Shown here piece after piece: positions 45,791-54,739 of a stretch of DNA of 64,000 bases. Source of the stretch: an uncultured Saprospiraceae bacterium (GTDB lineage: Bacteria; Bacteroidota; Bacteroidia; Chitinophagales; Saprospiraceae). The DNA is taken from the NCBI GenBank assembly GCA_938015435.1, contig CALLPN010000012.1:1-64000 (forward strand), read 5' to 3'. Position 1 is the first letter of the stretch. Every line of letters begins with the position of its first letter. The notes under the pieces are model-generated. The model did no database searches. It was not told where the DNA came from and saw only the letters and a program-made list of their open reading frames with translations. The position numbers and the translations under genes were made by a program.

Positions 45791-47218
45791 CTAGTGTGAT
45801 TCAGTTTCCGCTTTCACTTCTACTTCATCATGTGAGTGTGCATGGTGAGCATCAGGTCCAACATACTGGTTTCCACCAGTCTTGAGTATAGACTTGATCT
45901 CTGCTACTGCTACCACTGGTGCTACTCTACAGAATATTAGATATAGTGTAAAGAATAATCCCATAGTACCGATGAAGATTCCTATCTCAACCCATGTAGG
46001 TGAGTAGTATGACCATGATGATGGTAAGTAATCTCTCGCAAGCGTAGTCGCGATAATTACGAATCTCTCAAACCACATACCGATATTGATAAAGATCGAC
46101 ATGAAGAATGTGAGCCAAATATTACGTCTCCAGCTCTTCTTCCAGAATAACTGAGGAGATAATACATTACAGAACATCATACCGAAGTATGACCACCAAT
46201 ATGGTCCAGCTGCTCTATTGAAGAAAGCGAACTGCTCATATACATATCCTGAGTACCATGCGATGAATAGCTCTGTTAAATATGCTACTCCTACGATAGT
46301 ACCGGTTACTAGTATAACTTTATTCATTGACTCGACGTGCTCGATCGTGATATAGTCTTCTAGACCGAGGATCTTACGAGTAATAATCATTAGGGTAAGT
46401 ACCATTGCGAATCCAGAGAAGATTGCACCTGCCACGAAATATGGAGGGAAGATCGTCGTGTGCCATCCTGGAATTACAGAAGTGGCGAAATCAAATGATA
46501 CAATTGTGTGTACAGATAGTACAAGAGGTGTCGCTATACCTGCAAGTATAAGAGATAGATACTCCCATCTTTGCCAGTGCTTAGCTGATCCTGTCCATCC
46601 AAATGATAAGAAATTGTATATTTTCTTTCTCATACCTTTCGCTCTGTCTCTTACAGTAGCAAAATCAGGAACAAGACCTGTATACCAAAATAATAACGAT
46701 ACCGTGAAGTATGTAGATATCGCGAATACATCCCATAAGAGCGGAGAGTTAAAGTTAACCCATAGTGGTCCTCTAGTGTTAGGATAAGGGAAGATGAACA
46801 TTGCTAACCAGATTCTACCCATGTGAATCAACGGGAATAAACCTGCGCACATTACGGCAAATATCGTCATGGCCTCTGCTGCTCTGTTTACACCTGTACG
46901 CCATTTTTGACGGAAGATGAGAAGAATCGCAGAGATCAATGTACCGGCGTGACCGATACCAATCCACCAAACGAAGTTGGTAATATCCCAACCCCAGTTG
47001 ATCGTACGGTTAAGATCCCAAGTTCCGATACCATTCCATATCGTCCAAAGGATACAGAATGCACCTACAGCGAATACACTTACTGATAGGATAAATCCTA
47101 TGATCCATGCTTTCGATGGTACTCTCTCCGTTGGGGAGATCAGATCTTCTGTAATCTGATGATATGTCTTATTCCCTGTTACTAAAGGGGGTCTAATTGG
47201 ACTTACGTGGCCACTCAT
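45791..47218 (-). CDS. actC: Alternative complex III quinol-oxidising subunit ActC (NrfD family)
   Basis: A 475-residue NrfD/PsrC-type membrane protein with ten helices that forms the probable menaquinol site. Recognisable segments are [49 protein letters not shown] and [23 protein letters not shown]. The C-terminus ends with a His-rich tail ([13 protein letters not shown]). It lies 52 bp downstream of actB. Confidence 0.95.
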   Translation of the reverse strand: MSGHVSPIRPPLVTGNKTYHQITEDLISPTERVPSKAWIIGFILSVSVFAVGAFCILWTIWNGIGTWDLNRTINWGWDITNFVWWIGIGHAGTLISAILLIFRQKWRTGVNRAAEAMTIFAVMCAGLFPLIHMGRIWLAMFIFPYPNTRGPLWVNFNSPLLWDVFAISTYFTVSLLFWYTGLVPDFATVRDRAKGMRKKIYNFLSFGWTGSAKHWQRWEYLSLILAGIATPLVLSVHTIVSFDFATSVIPGWHTTIFPPYFVAGAIFSGFAMVLTLMIITRKILGLEDYITIEHVESMNKVILVTGTIVGVAYLTELFIAWYSGYVYEQFAFFNRAAGPYWWSYFGMMFCNVLSPQLFWKKSWRRNIWLTFFMSIFINIGMWFERFVIIATTLARDYLPSSWSYYSPTWVEIGIFIGTMGLFFTLYLIFCRVAPVVAVAEIKSILKTGGNQYVGPDAHHAHSHDEVEVKAETESH

Positions 47219-47270
47219 ATCTTATAATTTAATGTCGTTATCTATTATTAGTTTGAAAGTATGTACCCGA

Positions 47271-50200
47271 TTAAGCGTCTAGCTTCTCGTCGTGGTTATT
47301 AACTTTCATAGTATAATTCACTGAAGATCTTACGTTAATCTCTTCTAGAGCTATATAGTTAAGTGGATTAGCTAATTTCTGAGCTAATAAACTGTTCTTA
47401 TCATTTTGATCACCAAATGTGATTGCACCAGTAGGACATACAGTCATACATGCTGACTTTACATCACCATCTTTAAGTTGACGACCTTCAGTCTTAGCAG
47501 TAAGCTTACCTTCTTGGATACGCTGTACACAGAAGCTACACTTCTCGATTACACCTCTTGATCTTACTGTTACATCTGGATTCAATACCATACGAGTCAG
47601 GTTGTCTGCACCATAAGGCGTAGAGTCATCATTATCAGTAAAGGCTGGTTGGTTAGCTGGGAATAAATCCGCGTTAGTATAATCTAACCAATTGAATCTT
47701 CTTACTTTATAAGGACAGTTGTTGGCACAATATCTCGTACCGATACATCTGTTGTATGTCATTTGGTTAAGCCCTTCACTACTGTGGTTAGTCGCATTTA
47801 CCGGACAAACATTCTCACAAGGAGCGTTATCACAATGCTGACACATCATAGGTTGGTAAACAGCTCTTGGGTTTTCGATATCACCGTAGTAATATCTATC
47901 GATACGTAACCAAGTCATTTCATGGTGTCGTGATACTTCTTTCTTACCTACAACTGGGATATTATTCTCAGCCATACAAGCTACAGTACAAGCTCCACAA
48001 CCAGTACAAGCATTAAGATCAACGTGCATTCCCCAATGGTGACCCATCTCGTATGCTTCGTCAAATCCACCGTAATACTGCTGATCATTCAAATGTTGAG
48101 CGTGCTCTCTCTTGTGGTGAAGATTATCTAAGTTATCCTTAAGATCATCTACTCTAGAGTGATAGATTACTGATCTATCTGTAAGAGCTCCTTGGTATCC
48201 GCTTAATCCGTAAGCCATACCTAATGCTTCTTCATCAGCATTGATCTCTTCTCCATCTTTCAGTGTAGTTACACCATAAGTATGGTGATATTGTACACAT
48301 GAATATTCTTCTTCAGTTCCTACCTTTCCAGATATTGACGCTGAGTTATTATAGTATTGTGAGTATCCGTTATCTACAGTTACACAGTCATTTATATCTA
48401 CACCGATATTTAAACCTGCAGCTCCAGATACAGTTCTACCGTATCCAAGTGCTAGAGATACAGTCCCTGGCATCTGTCCAAATTGCTTGATCACAGGTAC
48501 TGTTACAGTTTTGCCTCCTACAGTCAGCTCTACCATATCTCCGTCTTCTAGACCATTCATTCCGAGCATCTTGTTGTGACCGTCGAATGATACTGGTACT
48601 GCTAGGTAGTTACCCCATGAAGTACGTGTAACAGGATCTGGCATCTCTTGTAACCAAGGGTTAGCTGAGTATTGTCCATTACCTACTGATACTGGCTCAA
48701 AGAATGAAATCTCTAATTCAGACGATGCTGATTTAGAGATGCTACTCATTGCCGCTGATGCATTACCAGAGTAAGAAGCTGCTGAGCTTCCTCCTAAGTT
48801 TACACCTCCGTCATGAAGTGATGCATTCCAGAATGAACTGAATGATGCATACTTAGATTGAAGTGGGAATGCTGTATTTTTCCAAACTGATTGCATAGTC
48901 TCATACATGTCAGTAGACGTGCTACCGGCCCATGCCATAAGAGATGCCTCTTTTTGTCTTGTATTGAATAATGGGTGAATCGTAGGCTGTACCATAGTAA
49001 TACTTCCTCTACGTGCCTGTACATCTCCCCAAGACTCTAGTGCGTGATGCACTGGAGCAACCATATCACAAAGAGCAGTAGTCTCATCATTAACATATGC
49101 TAATGAAATCTTAGTCGCTACTTTGCTCATAGCGTCAGCGAAAGTTGCTTTTGCTGCGTGGCTATATACTGGATTGGCGCCCATTACTATAAGTGCATCG
49201 ATAGATCCACTTTTCATATCAGATACTAATTTAGCTACATCAGTATCATTACCAGCTCTATTAAGATATGCTGATCCGAAGTCGATTGTAGATCCGTAGT
49301 TACCTAATGCATTGTTGATACCGTTAATTAGCATTTGCTCAGCAGGATTATTACTTCCTGAGATTACCAATGATTTCCCTTTAGCTGCTGAAAGAGTCGC
49401 TGCTGTCTTATCTAATGCTTTTTTAGCTCTAGCAGTAAGTCCTTTAGAGGAGGCTGATCCTCCAGCAAGCTTACCATATAAATATGCGATAGCCTCTCCC
49501 ATTGCAGATGGCTTCACAAGTATTCTATTATCCGCGTTAGATCCAGTAAGTGACATACCACTTTCTACTTGGATATGCTTACTAATCTTTGGATTCGTTA
49601 CGTCTTTTACTTGTCTACCTACAGCATACTGTTGGTTAAACTCAGTTGGTGAAACCCATGTTCCTAAGAAATCTGCATTGAAAGCAACAATTACGTCAGC
49701 TTTATCAAAATGATATCCTGGAATAGATCTATCTCCAAAGTCTGCTTCGTTAGCATCTAAGATACCTGAGTATGATACTGCATCGTGAGTGACCACTTTA
49801 GTTGAAGGGTACTTAGCCACGAAAGCATCTACAGCCGCTTGGGTTGTAGGACTCATTATAGTATTAGTAAGTATACGGATGTTCGATGCTCCAGCTAATT
49901 TAGCTACTACTGCTTTGTCCAAATCTTCCCAAGAAGAAGCTTGAAAACCATCTGCAGTATTATTTAATGGAGCTTTGAATCTATTAGTGTCATACAGATC
50001 AAGTACAGAAGCTTGAGCCCTAGCAGATGTTCCGCCTTGGCCTAACTCAGCATTTCCTTCTATCTTGATAGGACGTGCTTCTCTGGTTTTCACTAGAATC
50101 GGAGCGAAATCACTACCATTGACAAATGTAGATGCATAGTAGTTTGCTACACCTGGGATGATCTCCTCCGGCTTAACTACATAAGGTAATGCTCTTTTCA

Positions 50201-50423
50201 CTGGGATATCACATCCTGCAGCTATAGTAGCAGCTCCAAGTCCAAATCCAAGGAACTTTAGGAAATCTCTCCTATTGCCTTGAGCAGACTCAGCTACTTC
50301 TTCGTTACCTAATGTTTCTAATAGCGAACTATCAGCAAACTCTTGCTCAGAAATCGCGATAAAGCTTTCGTCTCTTGTAAGGTCTTTATCACCAATCCAG
50401 ACGTTAGAATTCTTGTTGCTCAT
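47271..50423 (-). CDS. actB: Alternative complex III iron-sulfur subunit ActB
   Basis: A 1050-residue fusion. A 50-residue extension precedes a twin-arginine signal (NRRDFLKFLGFG, RR51-52), which ends at a lipobox-like AAGC (Cys71). Next comes a molybdopterin-oxidoreductase-like domain that in this family has lost its cofactor. Last is a ferredoxin-type domain with four cysteine clusters: CTGCGACTVAC, CQHCDNAPCENVC, CIGTRYCANNC and CSFCVQ with SACMTVCPTGA. This matches the three 4Fe-4S plus one 3Fe-4S arrangement of ActB. It is exported folded via Tat and relays electrons from quinol toward ActA. Confidence 0.95.
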   Translation of the reverse strand: MSNKNSNVWIGDKDLTRDESFIAISEQEFADSSLLETLGNEEVAESAQGNRRDFLKFLGFGLGAATIAAGCDIPVKRALPYVVKPEEIIPGVANYYASTFVNGSDFAPILVKTREARPIKIEGNAELGQGGTSARAQASVLDLYDTNRFKAPLNNTADGFQASSWEDLDKAVVAKLAGASNIRILTNTIMSPTTQAAVDAFVAKYPSTKVVTHDAVSYSGILDANEADFGDRSIPGYHFDKADVIVAFNADFLGTWVSPTEFNQQYAVGRQVKDVTNPKISKHIQVESGMSLTGSNADNRILVKPSAMGEAIAYLYGKLAGGSASSKGLTARAKKALDKTAATLSAAKGKSLVISGSNNPAEQMLINGINNALGNYGSTIDFGSAYLNRAGNDTDVAKLVSDMKSGSIDALIVMGANPVYSHAAKATFADAMSKVATKISLAYVNDETTALCDMVAPVHHALESWGDVQARRGSITMVQPTIHPLFNTRQKEASLMAWAGSTSTDMYETMQSVWKNTAFPLQSKYASFSSFWNASLHDGGVNLGGSSAASYSGNASAAMSSISKSASSELEISFFEPVSVGNGQYSANPWLQEMPDPVTRTSWGNYLAVPVSFDGHNKMLGMNGLEDGDMVELTVGGKTVTVPVIKQFGQMPGTVSLALGYGRTVSGAAGLNIGVDINDCVTVDNGYSQYYNNSASISGKVGTEEEYSCVQYHHTYGVTTLKDGEEINADEEALGMAYGLSGYQGALTDRSVIYHSRVDDLKDNLDNLHHKREHAQHLNDQQYYGGFDEAYEMGHHWGMHVDLNACTGCGACTVACMAENNIPVVGKKEVSRHHEMTWLRIDRYYYGDIENPRAVYQPMMCQHCDNAPCENVCPVNATNHSSEGLNQMTYNRCIGTRYCANNCPYKVRRFNWLDYTNADLFPANQPAFTDNDDSTPYGADNLTRMVLNPDVTVRSRGVIEKCSFCVQRIQEGKLTAKTEGRQLKDGDVKSACMTVCPTGAITFGDQNDKNSLLAQKLANPLNYIALEEINVRSSVNYTMKVNNHDEKLDA

Positions 50424-50499
50424 CTGTATATTATGTTCGATTTATATATAGATCCTATCAATGGATCTTTAATTTCTATTTATTAAAACTATGATCCTA

Positions 50500-51885
50500 C
50501 TAGTAATGACACTTTTGACACTCAAGTCCTCCTATGTCTGCTACTGTTACCTTATCTCTTTCTCCTGATTGAATCTCTTCGTGGTACTTTGCGTAATCTT
50601 TGTAGTAATCATTTTCGTTGAATTGTACTTCCGTCTGTCTGTGACAGTTAATACACCATCCCATAGAGAGTGGAGCATCTTGCTTCAGTACATCCATTTC
50701 TTCTACTGCACCGTGACAAGTCTGACATTCGATCTTTCCTGCCGTAACGTGCTGTGAGTGATTGAAGTAAACATGATCAGGAAGGTTGTGTACTCTCGTC
50801 CATTCGATTGGACCTTGTACTTTCTTCTTTTGTTCGTTAGTCAAAGAGGTAAATATATTATCCCACTGACCTTCGATTTCTTTCACATCCGATTCATCAA
50901 GTGTTTCCACTTCCTTTTCTTCTTTATAATTATCCGTAATCCACTTAGTGAATATAGCTTTGATATCTTCTTGTGACATTTCATCATATCCTTCGATATA
51001 CTTACCAGAGTTAGGATCCCATCCTGCGGATGCATACACTTTAGATAACTCAGCAGTACCATGCTGTGATCCTACTTTGATCGCTGCGTGACAGTTCATA
51101 CAAGTATTAGTTGCTGGTATAACTGCATGCTTAGATCTACGAGCACCATCGTGACAGTATTGACAATCGATCTTATTTAATCCTGCGTGTGTAGCGTGTG
51201 AGAATGCTATGGGTTGGTCCGGCTCATAATTTTGCTGACGTCCAAGATTCATAGCATTGTTGACTGTTGTATATCCAGCTAATAGAACTAGAGCAAATAT
51301 CAGGATAGACACTAATCCTGATGACGTGATAGATTCTAATAATGATTTTCTTTGATAAGGTCTACCTTCTTTCTCTGCGGTGAGCTGATCAAGGTTCCCT
51401 ATTACTCTTAAAAGTATCAGCGCTAACCCTGCTAATAAAGCGAAAAGTAACCAGTACCACATGGAGTTTGAGCTTTCTTCGCCAGAAGAAGCATCTGCTC
51501 CCACCGCTGCAACTGCTGGTGGTGGGCCGAATGTTCCATCAGCTACACCATTGACATAAGCTAGGAGAGATCCTATTTCATCATCAGTAAGATCAGGATA
51601 AGCGGTCATGATAGTTGGTTTCCAAGTATTAAACAGTTCTACTGCTCTTGGATGACCTGCCTTAATCATGGCTTGAGAATTACGAATCCAGCTATAAAGA
51701 GCTTCGTCGTCACCCCATCTTTCTTGCGCTCCAGCAAGCATTGGACCAGTCATGTCCTTCTTCATGGTCTTATCATGACATTGGGCACAGTAGTTTCTAA
51801 ATAGGGTTTTCCCAACCTTGGCGTCTACTTGGGCTGTGAGATTGAAAGCGAAAAATAGTCCTATTATGGCTATTAAACTTTTCAT
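50500..51885 (-). CDS. actA: Alternative complex III multiheme cytochrome ActA, six CxxCH motifs
   Basis: Multiheme c-type cytochrome that carries electrons out of ActB. Signal peptide MKSLIAIIGLFFAFNLTA-Q, then a class I monoheme domain (NYCAQCHDKT), a membrane helix, and a pentaheme domain (CQYCH, CMNCH, CQTCH, CINCH, CQKCH). That makes six CxxCH where the family norm is five, so a cytochrome c domain appears fused at the N-terminus. The open frame extends 15 codons further to 51930, but the ATG at 51885 sits right before the signal peptide in an A-rich context. A clear promoter lies upstream. Confidence 0.93.
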   Translation of the reverse strand: MKSLIAIIGLFFAFNLTAQVDAKVGKTLFRNYCAQCHDKTMKKDMTGPMLAGAQERWGDDEALYSWIRNSQAMIKAGHPRAVELFNTWKPTIMTAYPDLTDDEIGSLLAYVNGVADGTFGPPPAVAAVGADASSGEESSNSMWYWLLFALLAGLALILLRVIGNLDQLTAEKEGRPYQRKSLLESITSSGLVSILIFALVLLAGYTTVNNAMNLGRQQNYEPDQPIAFSHATHAGLNKIDCQYCHDGARRSKHAVIPATNTCMNCHAAIKVGSQHGTAELSKVYASAGWDPNSGKYIEGYDEMSQEDIKAIFTKWITDNYKEEKEVETLDESDVKEIEGQWDNIFTSLTNEQKKKVQGPIEWTRVHNLPDHVYFNHSQHVTAGKIECQTCHGAVEEMDVLKQDAPLSMGWCINCHRQTEVQFNENDYYKDYAKYHEEIQSGERDKVTVADIGGLECQKCHY

Positions 51886-51980
51886 TTTCAGATGATTATG
51901 TATCATTCGTCTGTGTCTTTTATACAACATGTATTTCGAGGCCGATAAATAGATTTCATGCTTGTTCTGGCTTCGTCATG

Positions 51981-52011
51981 CAAAAGTAAAAATAGGGGTG
52001 GCTTTTATCAA
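51981..52011 (-). promoter_or_regulatory. Promoter of the act-cta respiratory operon
   Basis: TTG at 52011-52009 and TACTTTTG at 51988-51981 are separated by 20 bp on the minus strand, a full match to the Bacteroidota promoter. Predicted start near 51974, leader of about 89 nt to the ATG at 51885. All genes from actA to subunit IV follow without a recognised terminator. Confidence 0.75.
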
Positions 52012-52273
52012 TATTCTAATGGGTATATTATTTATTTAGATTAAGTCTAAATAGGGGTGGTGTTAAATCACTATGTTTTTTAATTAGGGCTATGTATATA
52101 AGGTTTGTCAGGAGGATTTGAATGCCAAATAAAGTGTCGCCCAAAAGGATCTTAGACTTACTTGATTTCCCTCTAATCGGAAGTGGACTACATGGCCAAG
52201 ATAAAGAATACTGGAAAAGATATCAAAGAATAATACTTACCAGGGAAGGCACTTGTTATCTTGACCGAAATCA

Positions 52274-52315
52274 CTTGTCATCCTGAGCGAAGCCGCTTGT
52301 CATCCTGAGCGAAGC
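52274..52315. repeat. Direct repeat CTTGTCATCCTGAGCGAAGC, two copies
   Basis: The 20-mer occurs at 52274-52293 and again at 52296-52315, period 22. An inverted relative (CCTTCGACTCGC and CTCGCTCAAAATGAC) lies near 52442-52472, so the set can fold into a large hairpin. This word family is widespread in Bacteroidota intergenic DNA. Confidence 0.75.
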
Positions 52316-52343
52316 TGAAGGATCAAGTGGTCGCTATGAAAGT

Positions 52344-52421
52344 AATTTCGACCTTGTGGAGAAATATTCCTGTAACAACATGATTTTCGCAGGACTACAT
52401 TTCTCCGCGACGGTCGAAATT
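52344..52421. repeat. Inverted repeat of the TTTCGACC/GGAGAAAT type
   Basis: The arm at 52344-52365 (begins AATTTCGACC, ends GGAGAAAT) is the near-perfect inverse of 52399-52421 (begins ATTTCTCC, ends GGTCGAAATT), with a 33-nt loop. Another palindromic intergenic repeat type often seen in Bacteroidota. Confidence 0.75.
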
Positions 52422-52505
52422 GATGTTCTGATCTTTGCCCTCCTTCGACTCGCTTTGCTCGCTCAAAATGACAGTTCATAACACGTTATTAGAGCTTTTT
52501 TCGTG

Positions 52506-52715
52506 ATAGAATCAACGTGTTTTATGGTGAAAATTGGAGTCCATGTGTTTGCTTAGCGCCGTAAAATCATCGTGATTCATGGTGAAAATCGGAGTCCATG
52601 TGTTTGCTGCGAAAAATTGGAGTCTATGTGTTTGCTTTATCGTGGCAGAATCAACGTGTTTTATGCTAAAACACTGCCTGATTCCACAGTCCGCGCGTTT
52701 GCTGCGCAAGCCGCG
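52506..52715. repeat. Array of degenerate short repeats upstream of thyA 3' end
   Basis: The 18-mer GGAGTCyATGTGTTTGCT occurs at 52536, 52591 and 52619. AGAATCAACGTGTTTTATG occurs near 52508 and 52648. GTTTGCTGCGCAAGCC at 52697-52712 closes the array inside a hairpin (AGTCCGCGCG against CGCGCTGGACT). No gene lies in the 51931-52720 gap apart from these repeats and the actA promoter. Confidence 0.7.
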
Positions 52716-52720
52716 CTGGA

Positions 52721-53515
52721 CTATACAGATACCGCAGCTTTGATATGTGGGTGTGGGTCGTAGCCTTCGAGGGTAAAGTCTTCGAATTGGAAATCATAGA
52801 TTGATTTGACGCCTTTACGGATTTTCATCTTTGGTAGATCTCTAAAATCTCTTGTGAGCTGTAATTCTGCTTGTTCTAGGTGATTAGTATACAAATGTAC
52901 ATCTCCGAATGTGTGTACAAATTCGCCATATTCTAAATCGCAAACCTCTGCTAACATCATGGTAAGTAGAGCGTAGGATGCAATATTGAATGGTACACCT
53001 AAGAATGTATCTGCCGATCGCTGATAGAGTTGACAAGATAGCTTGCCATTAGCTACATAGAATTGAAAGAGACAATGACAAGGTGTAAGCGCCATATCCT
53101 CTAACTCACCTACATTCCATGCGTTTACAAGTATTCGACGACTATCAGGATTGTTTTTGATGAGGTCCACTACCCTTTCGATCTGATCTACTGTCTCACC
53201 GTTAGGCTTGGCCCAAGATCTCCATTGCTTGCCATAGACAGGACCCAATTCTCCGTTTTCGTCGGCCCAAGAATTCCAAATACGAACTCCATTATCTTGA
53301 AGATATTTGACATTAGTATCTCCATTGAGAAACCAAAGCAATTCGTAAATGATGGATTTAAGATGTAGCTTTTTGGTAGTAACCATAGGAAAGCCTTCCG
53401 CAAGATCAAATCTCATCTGATAACCAAAGCATGATACTGTACCAGTACCCGTACGGTCATCTTTACGTGTTCCTTTATCGAGAATATGTTGTAGTAAATC
53501 GTGATACTGTTTCAT
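52721..53515 (-). CDS. thyA: Thymidylate synthase
   Basis: Methylates dUMP to dTMP with 5,10-methylene-tetrahydrofolate. The 264-residue protein has exactly the E. coli length. The catalytic cysteine is C146 in [32 protein letters not shown], the [18 protein letters not shown] phosphate and substrate loop and the C-terminal [10 protein letters not shown] are all present. It is transcribed alone or with nothing obvious downstream; the folA partner is not in the window. Confidence 0.98.
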   Translation of the reverse strand: MKQYHDLLQHILDKGTRKDDRTGTGTVSCFGYQMRFDLAEGFPMVTTKKLHLKSIIYELLWFLNGDTNVKYLQDNGVRIWNSWADENGELGPVYGKQWRSWAKPNGETVDQIERVVDLIKNNPDSRRILVNAWNVGELEDMALTPCHCLFQFYVANGKLSCQLYQRSADTFLGVPFNIASYALLTMMLAEVCDLEYGEFVHTFGDVHLYTNHLEQAELQLTRDFRDLPKMKIRKGVKSIYDFQFEDFTLEGYDPHPHIKAAVSV

Positions 53516-53532
53516 GCTGTGTGGTTATTCAG

Positions 53533-53540
53533 CAAATATA
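53533..53540 (-). promoter_or_regulatory. -7 promoter element of thyA
   Basis: TATATTTG on the minus strand, 17 bp upstream of the thyA ATG, predicted leader of about 10 nt. No -33 TTG seen. Confidence 0.45.
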
Positions 53541-53574
53541 GGTAGATTATATATTATATTTTATCTCATAGAGA

Positions 53575-54132
53575 TCAACTCTTAGTCATAAGTATTAATG
53601 TTCTTTTTGCTTGTTCGATGTGTCTTAGGTTGTGAAATACCAACACTCTCAAAGTATCACCTAATCTCAATTTAATAAACCTTGAGATGCTAATAGATGT
53701 TTTGGTCTTGGCCAAATCTACTTGTCTAGCTTGAATTAACAATTTGAGAATATCATTCTGTTGATTTACAAATTCATCAAGCGTCGTACTATCCAATAAT
53801 GAACCATTAGGGTTCATAGATTTAAACGTCTTTATTGCTTTCATCTTAGGGGAGGGGCGCATAGCTTTCGCAAAATAATTACCTAACCTTCCAGGCTCAA
53901 AAGAATTATTCTTGCTGGGTGAAGCACTTTTTAGGCGAGCTGTAATCTCAGGAATATAGAATCGTCCATATAGATTGAGATGTTCGATACACTCAAGAAC
54001 ACTCCAAGATTCATTACTTGGTTTTGCATTTAATCTTTCAATTTCATTCGTATTAAAGGCTTCAACTTGTTTTATAAAACTCTCTGTTTTATTGATCAAG
54101 TCGTCAAGTAATAGGTTTCTATCTTTTGCCAT
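53575..54132 (-). CDS. DinB-like four-helix metal-binding protein
   Basis: A 185-residue protein of the DinB/YfiT-like superfamily. Four-helix pattern with SWSVLECIEHLNLYGRFYI (first metal His) and a later FHNLRHIEQAKRTL with two His, the usual three-histidine site. Members are often thiol-dependent S-transferases or of unknown role. It lies between thyA and the Crp-like gene, 61 bp downstream of the latter, so it may be regulated with it. Confidence 0.8.
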   Translation of the reverse strand: MAKDRNLLLDDLINKTESFIKQVEAFNTNEIERLNAKPSNESWSVLECIEHLNLYGRFYIPEITARLKSASPSKNNSFEPGRLGNYFAKAMRPSPKMKAIKTFKSMNPNGSLLDSTTLDEFVNQQNDILKLLIQARQVDLAKTKTSISISRFIKLRLGDTLRVLVFHNLRHIEQAKRTLILMTKS

Positions 54133-54193
54133 AATTTTATTGTAATTAGGTTACAAAGATGAAACACATTAGGCAAAATATTATTGATTCAAA

Positions 54194-54739
54194 TCAAGAT
54201 TTTTTCAGTCTCGAAAGGGTCTCTGGTGTCATATTCAGATAAGACGCGATATATTTATTAGGTATCTCTTGAAATAATCTTGGACTACGATTTAGTACAC
54301 GTTGATATCTTGCTTGTGGCGACTTGGTTAAGATGTCAATCTCTCGTTCCATTGAACCAATAAGTAAGACTCCTAATATCTGAGTCCAAGATGCTTTAAG
54401 CTCTTTGTCGTTATCTAACATCTTCATAAAATCAATTTTCCTGATGACTTTAATCTCTGTCTTTCTAATGGCTTGAATAAGTAAAGGCGAAGGTTTGCCA
54501 GTAATATAAGAATCTAAAGAAGCTATCAGATCACCCTTATATCCGAATCTGATCGTTTTTTCATCAGTCTCATCAAGAATGAAAACTCGCAAACTACCTT
54601 CTTTAACAAAATACAAATTAGTGTCAGTGGTGCCTTCCCTTTTTAGATAAGCTCCTCTTTCTAATGTAACTTCTTTGGACCAAAGCCTTTTTAATACAAT
54701 ACAATCTAACAAGGCTTTTAATAAAATTTTACTATCCAT
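54194..54739 (-). CDS. Crp/Fnr family transcriptional regulator
   Basis: A 181-residue cyclic-nucleotide-binding-fold regulator. Residues 20-110 are the beta-roll (VTLERGAYLKREGTTDTNLYFVKEGSLRVFI). Residues 115-140 are the dimer helix, and 148-181 a short winged helix (FQEIPNKYIASYLNMTPETLSRLKKS). The cyclic nucleotide-binding RxS motif is not evident, as is common for Bacteroidota members. Its start overlaps the recQ stop by 8 bp, so the two are probably cotranscribed. Confidence 0.88.
   Translation of the reverse strand: MDSKILLKALLDCIVLKRLWSKEVTLERGAYLKREGTTDTNLYFVKEGSLRVFILDETDEKTIRFGYKGDLIASLDSYITGKPSPLLIQAIRKTEIKVIRKIDFMKMLDNDKELKASWTQILGVLLIGSMEREIDILTKSPQARYQRVLNRSPRLFQEIPNKYIASYLNMTPETLSRLKKS

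Noticed and set aside
52506..52715. Possible CRISPR array
   Set aside because: Repeat units are unevenly spaced (55 and 28 bp), degenerate, and there are no cas genes nearby.
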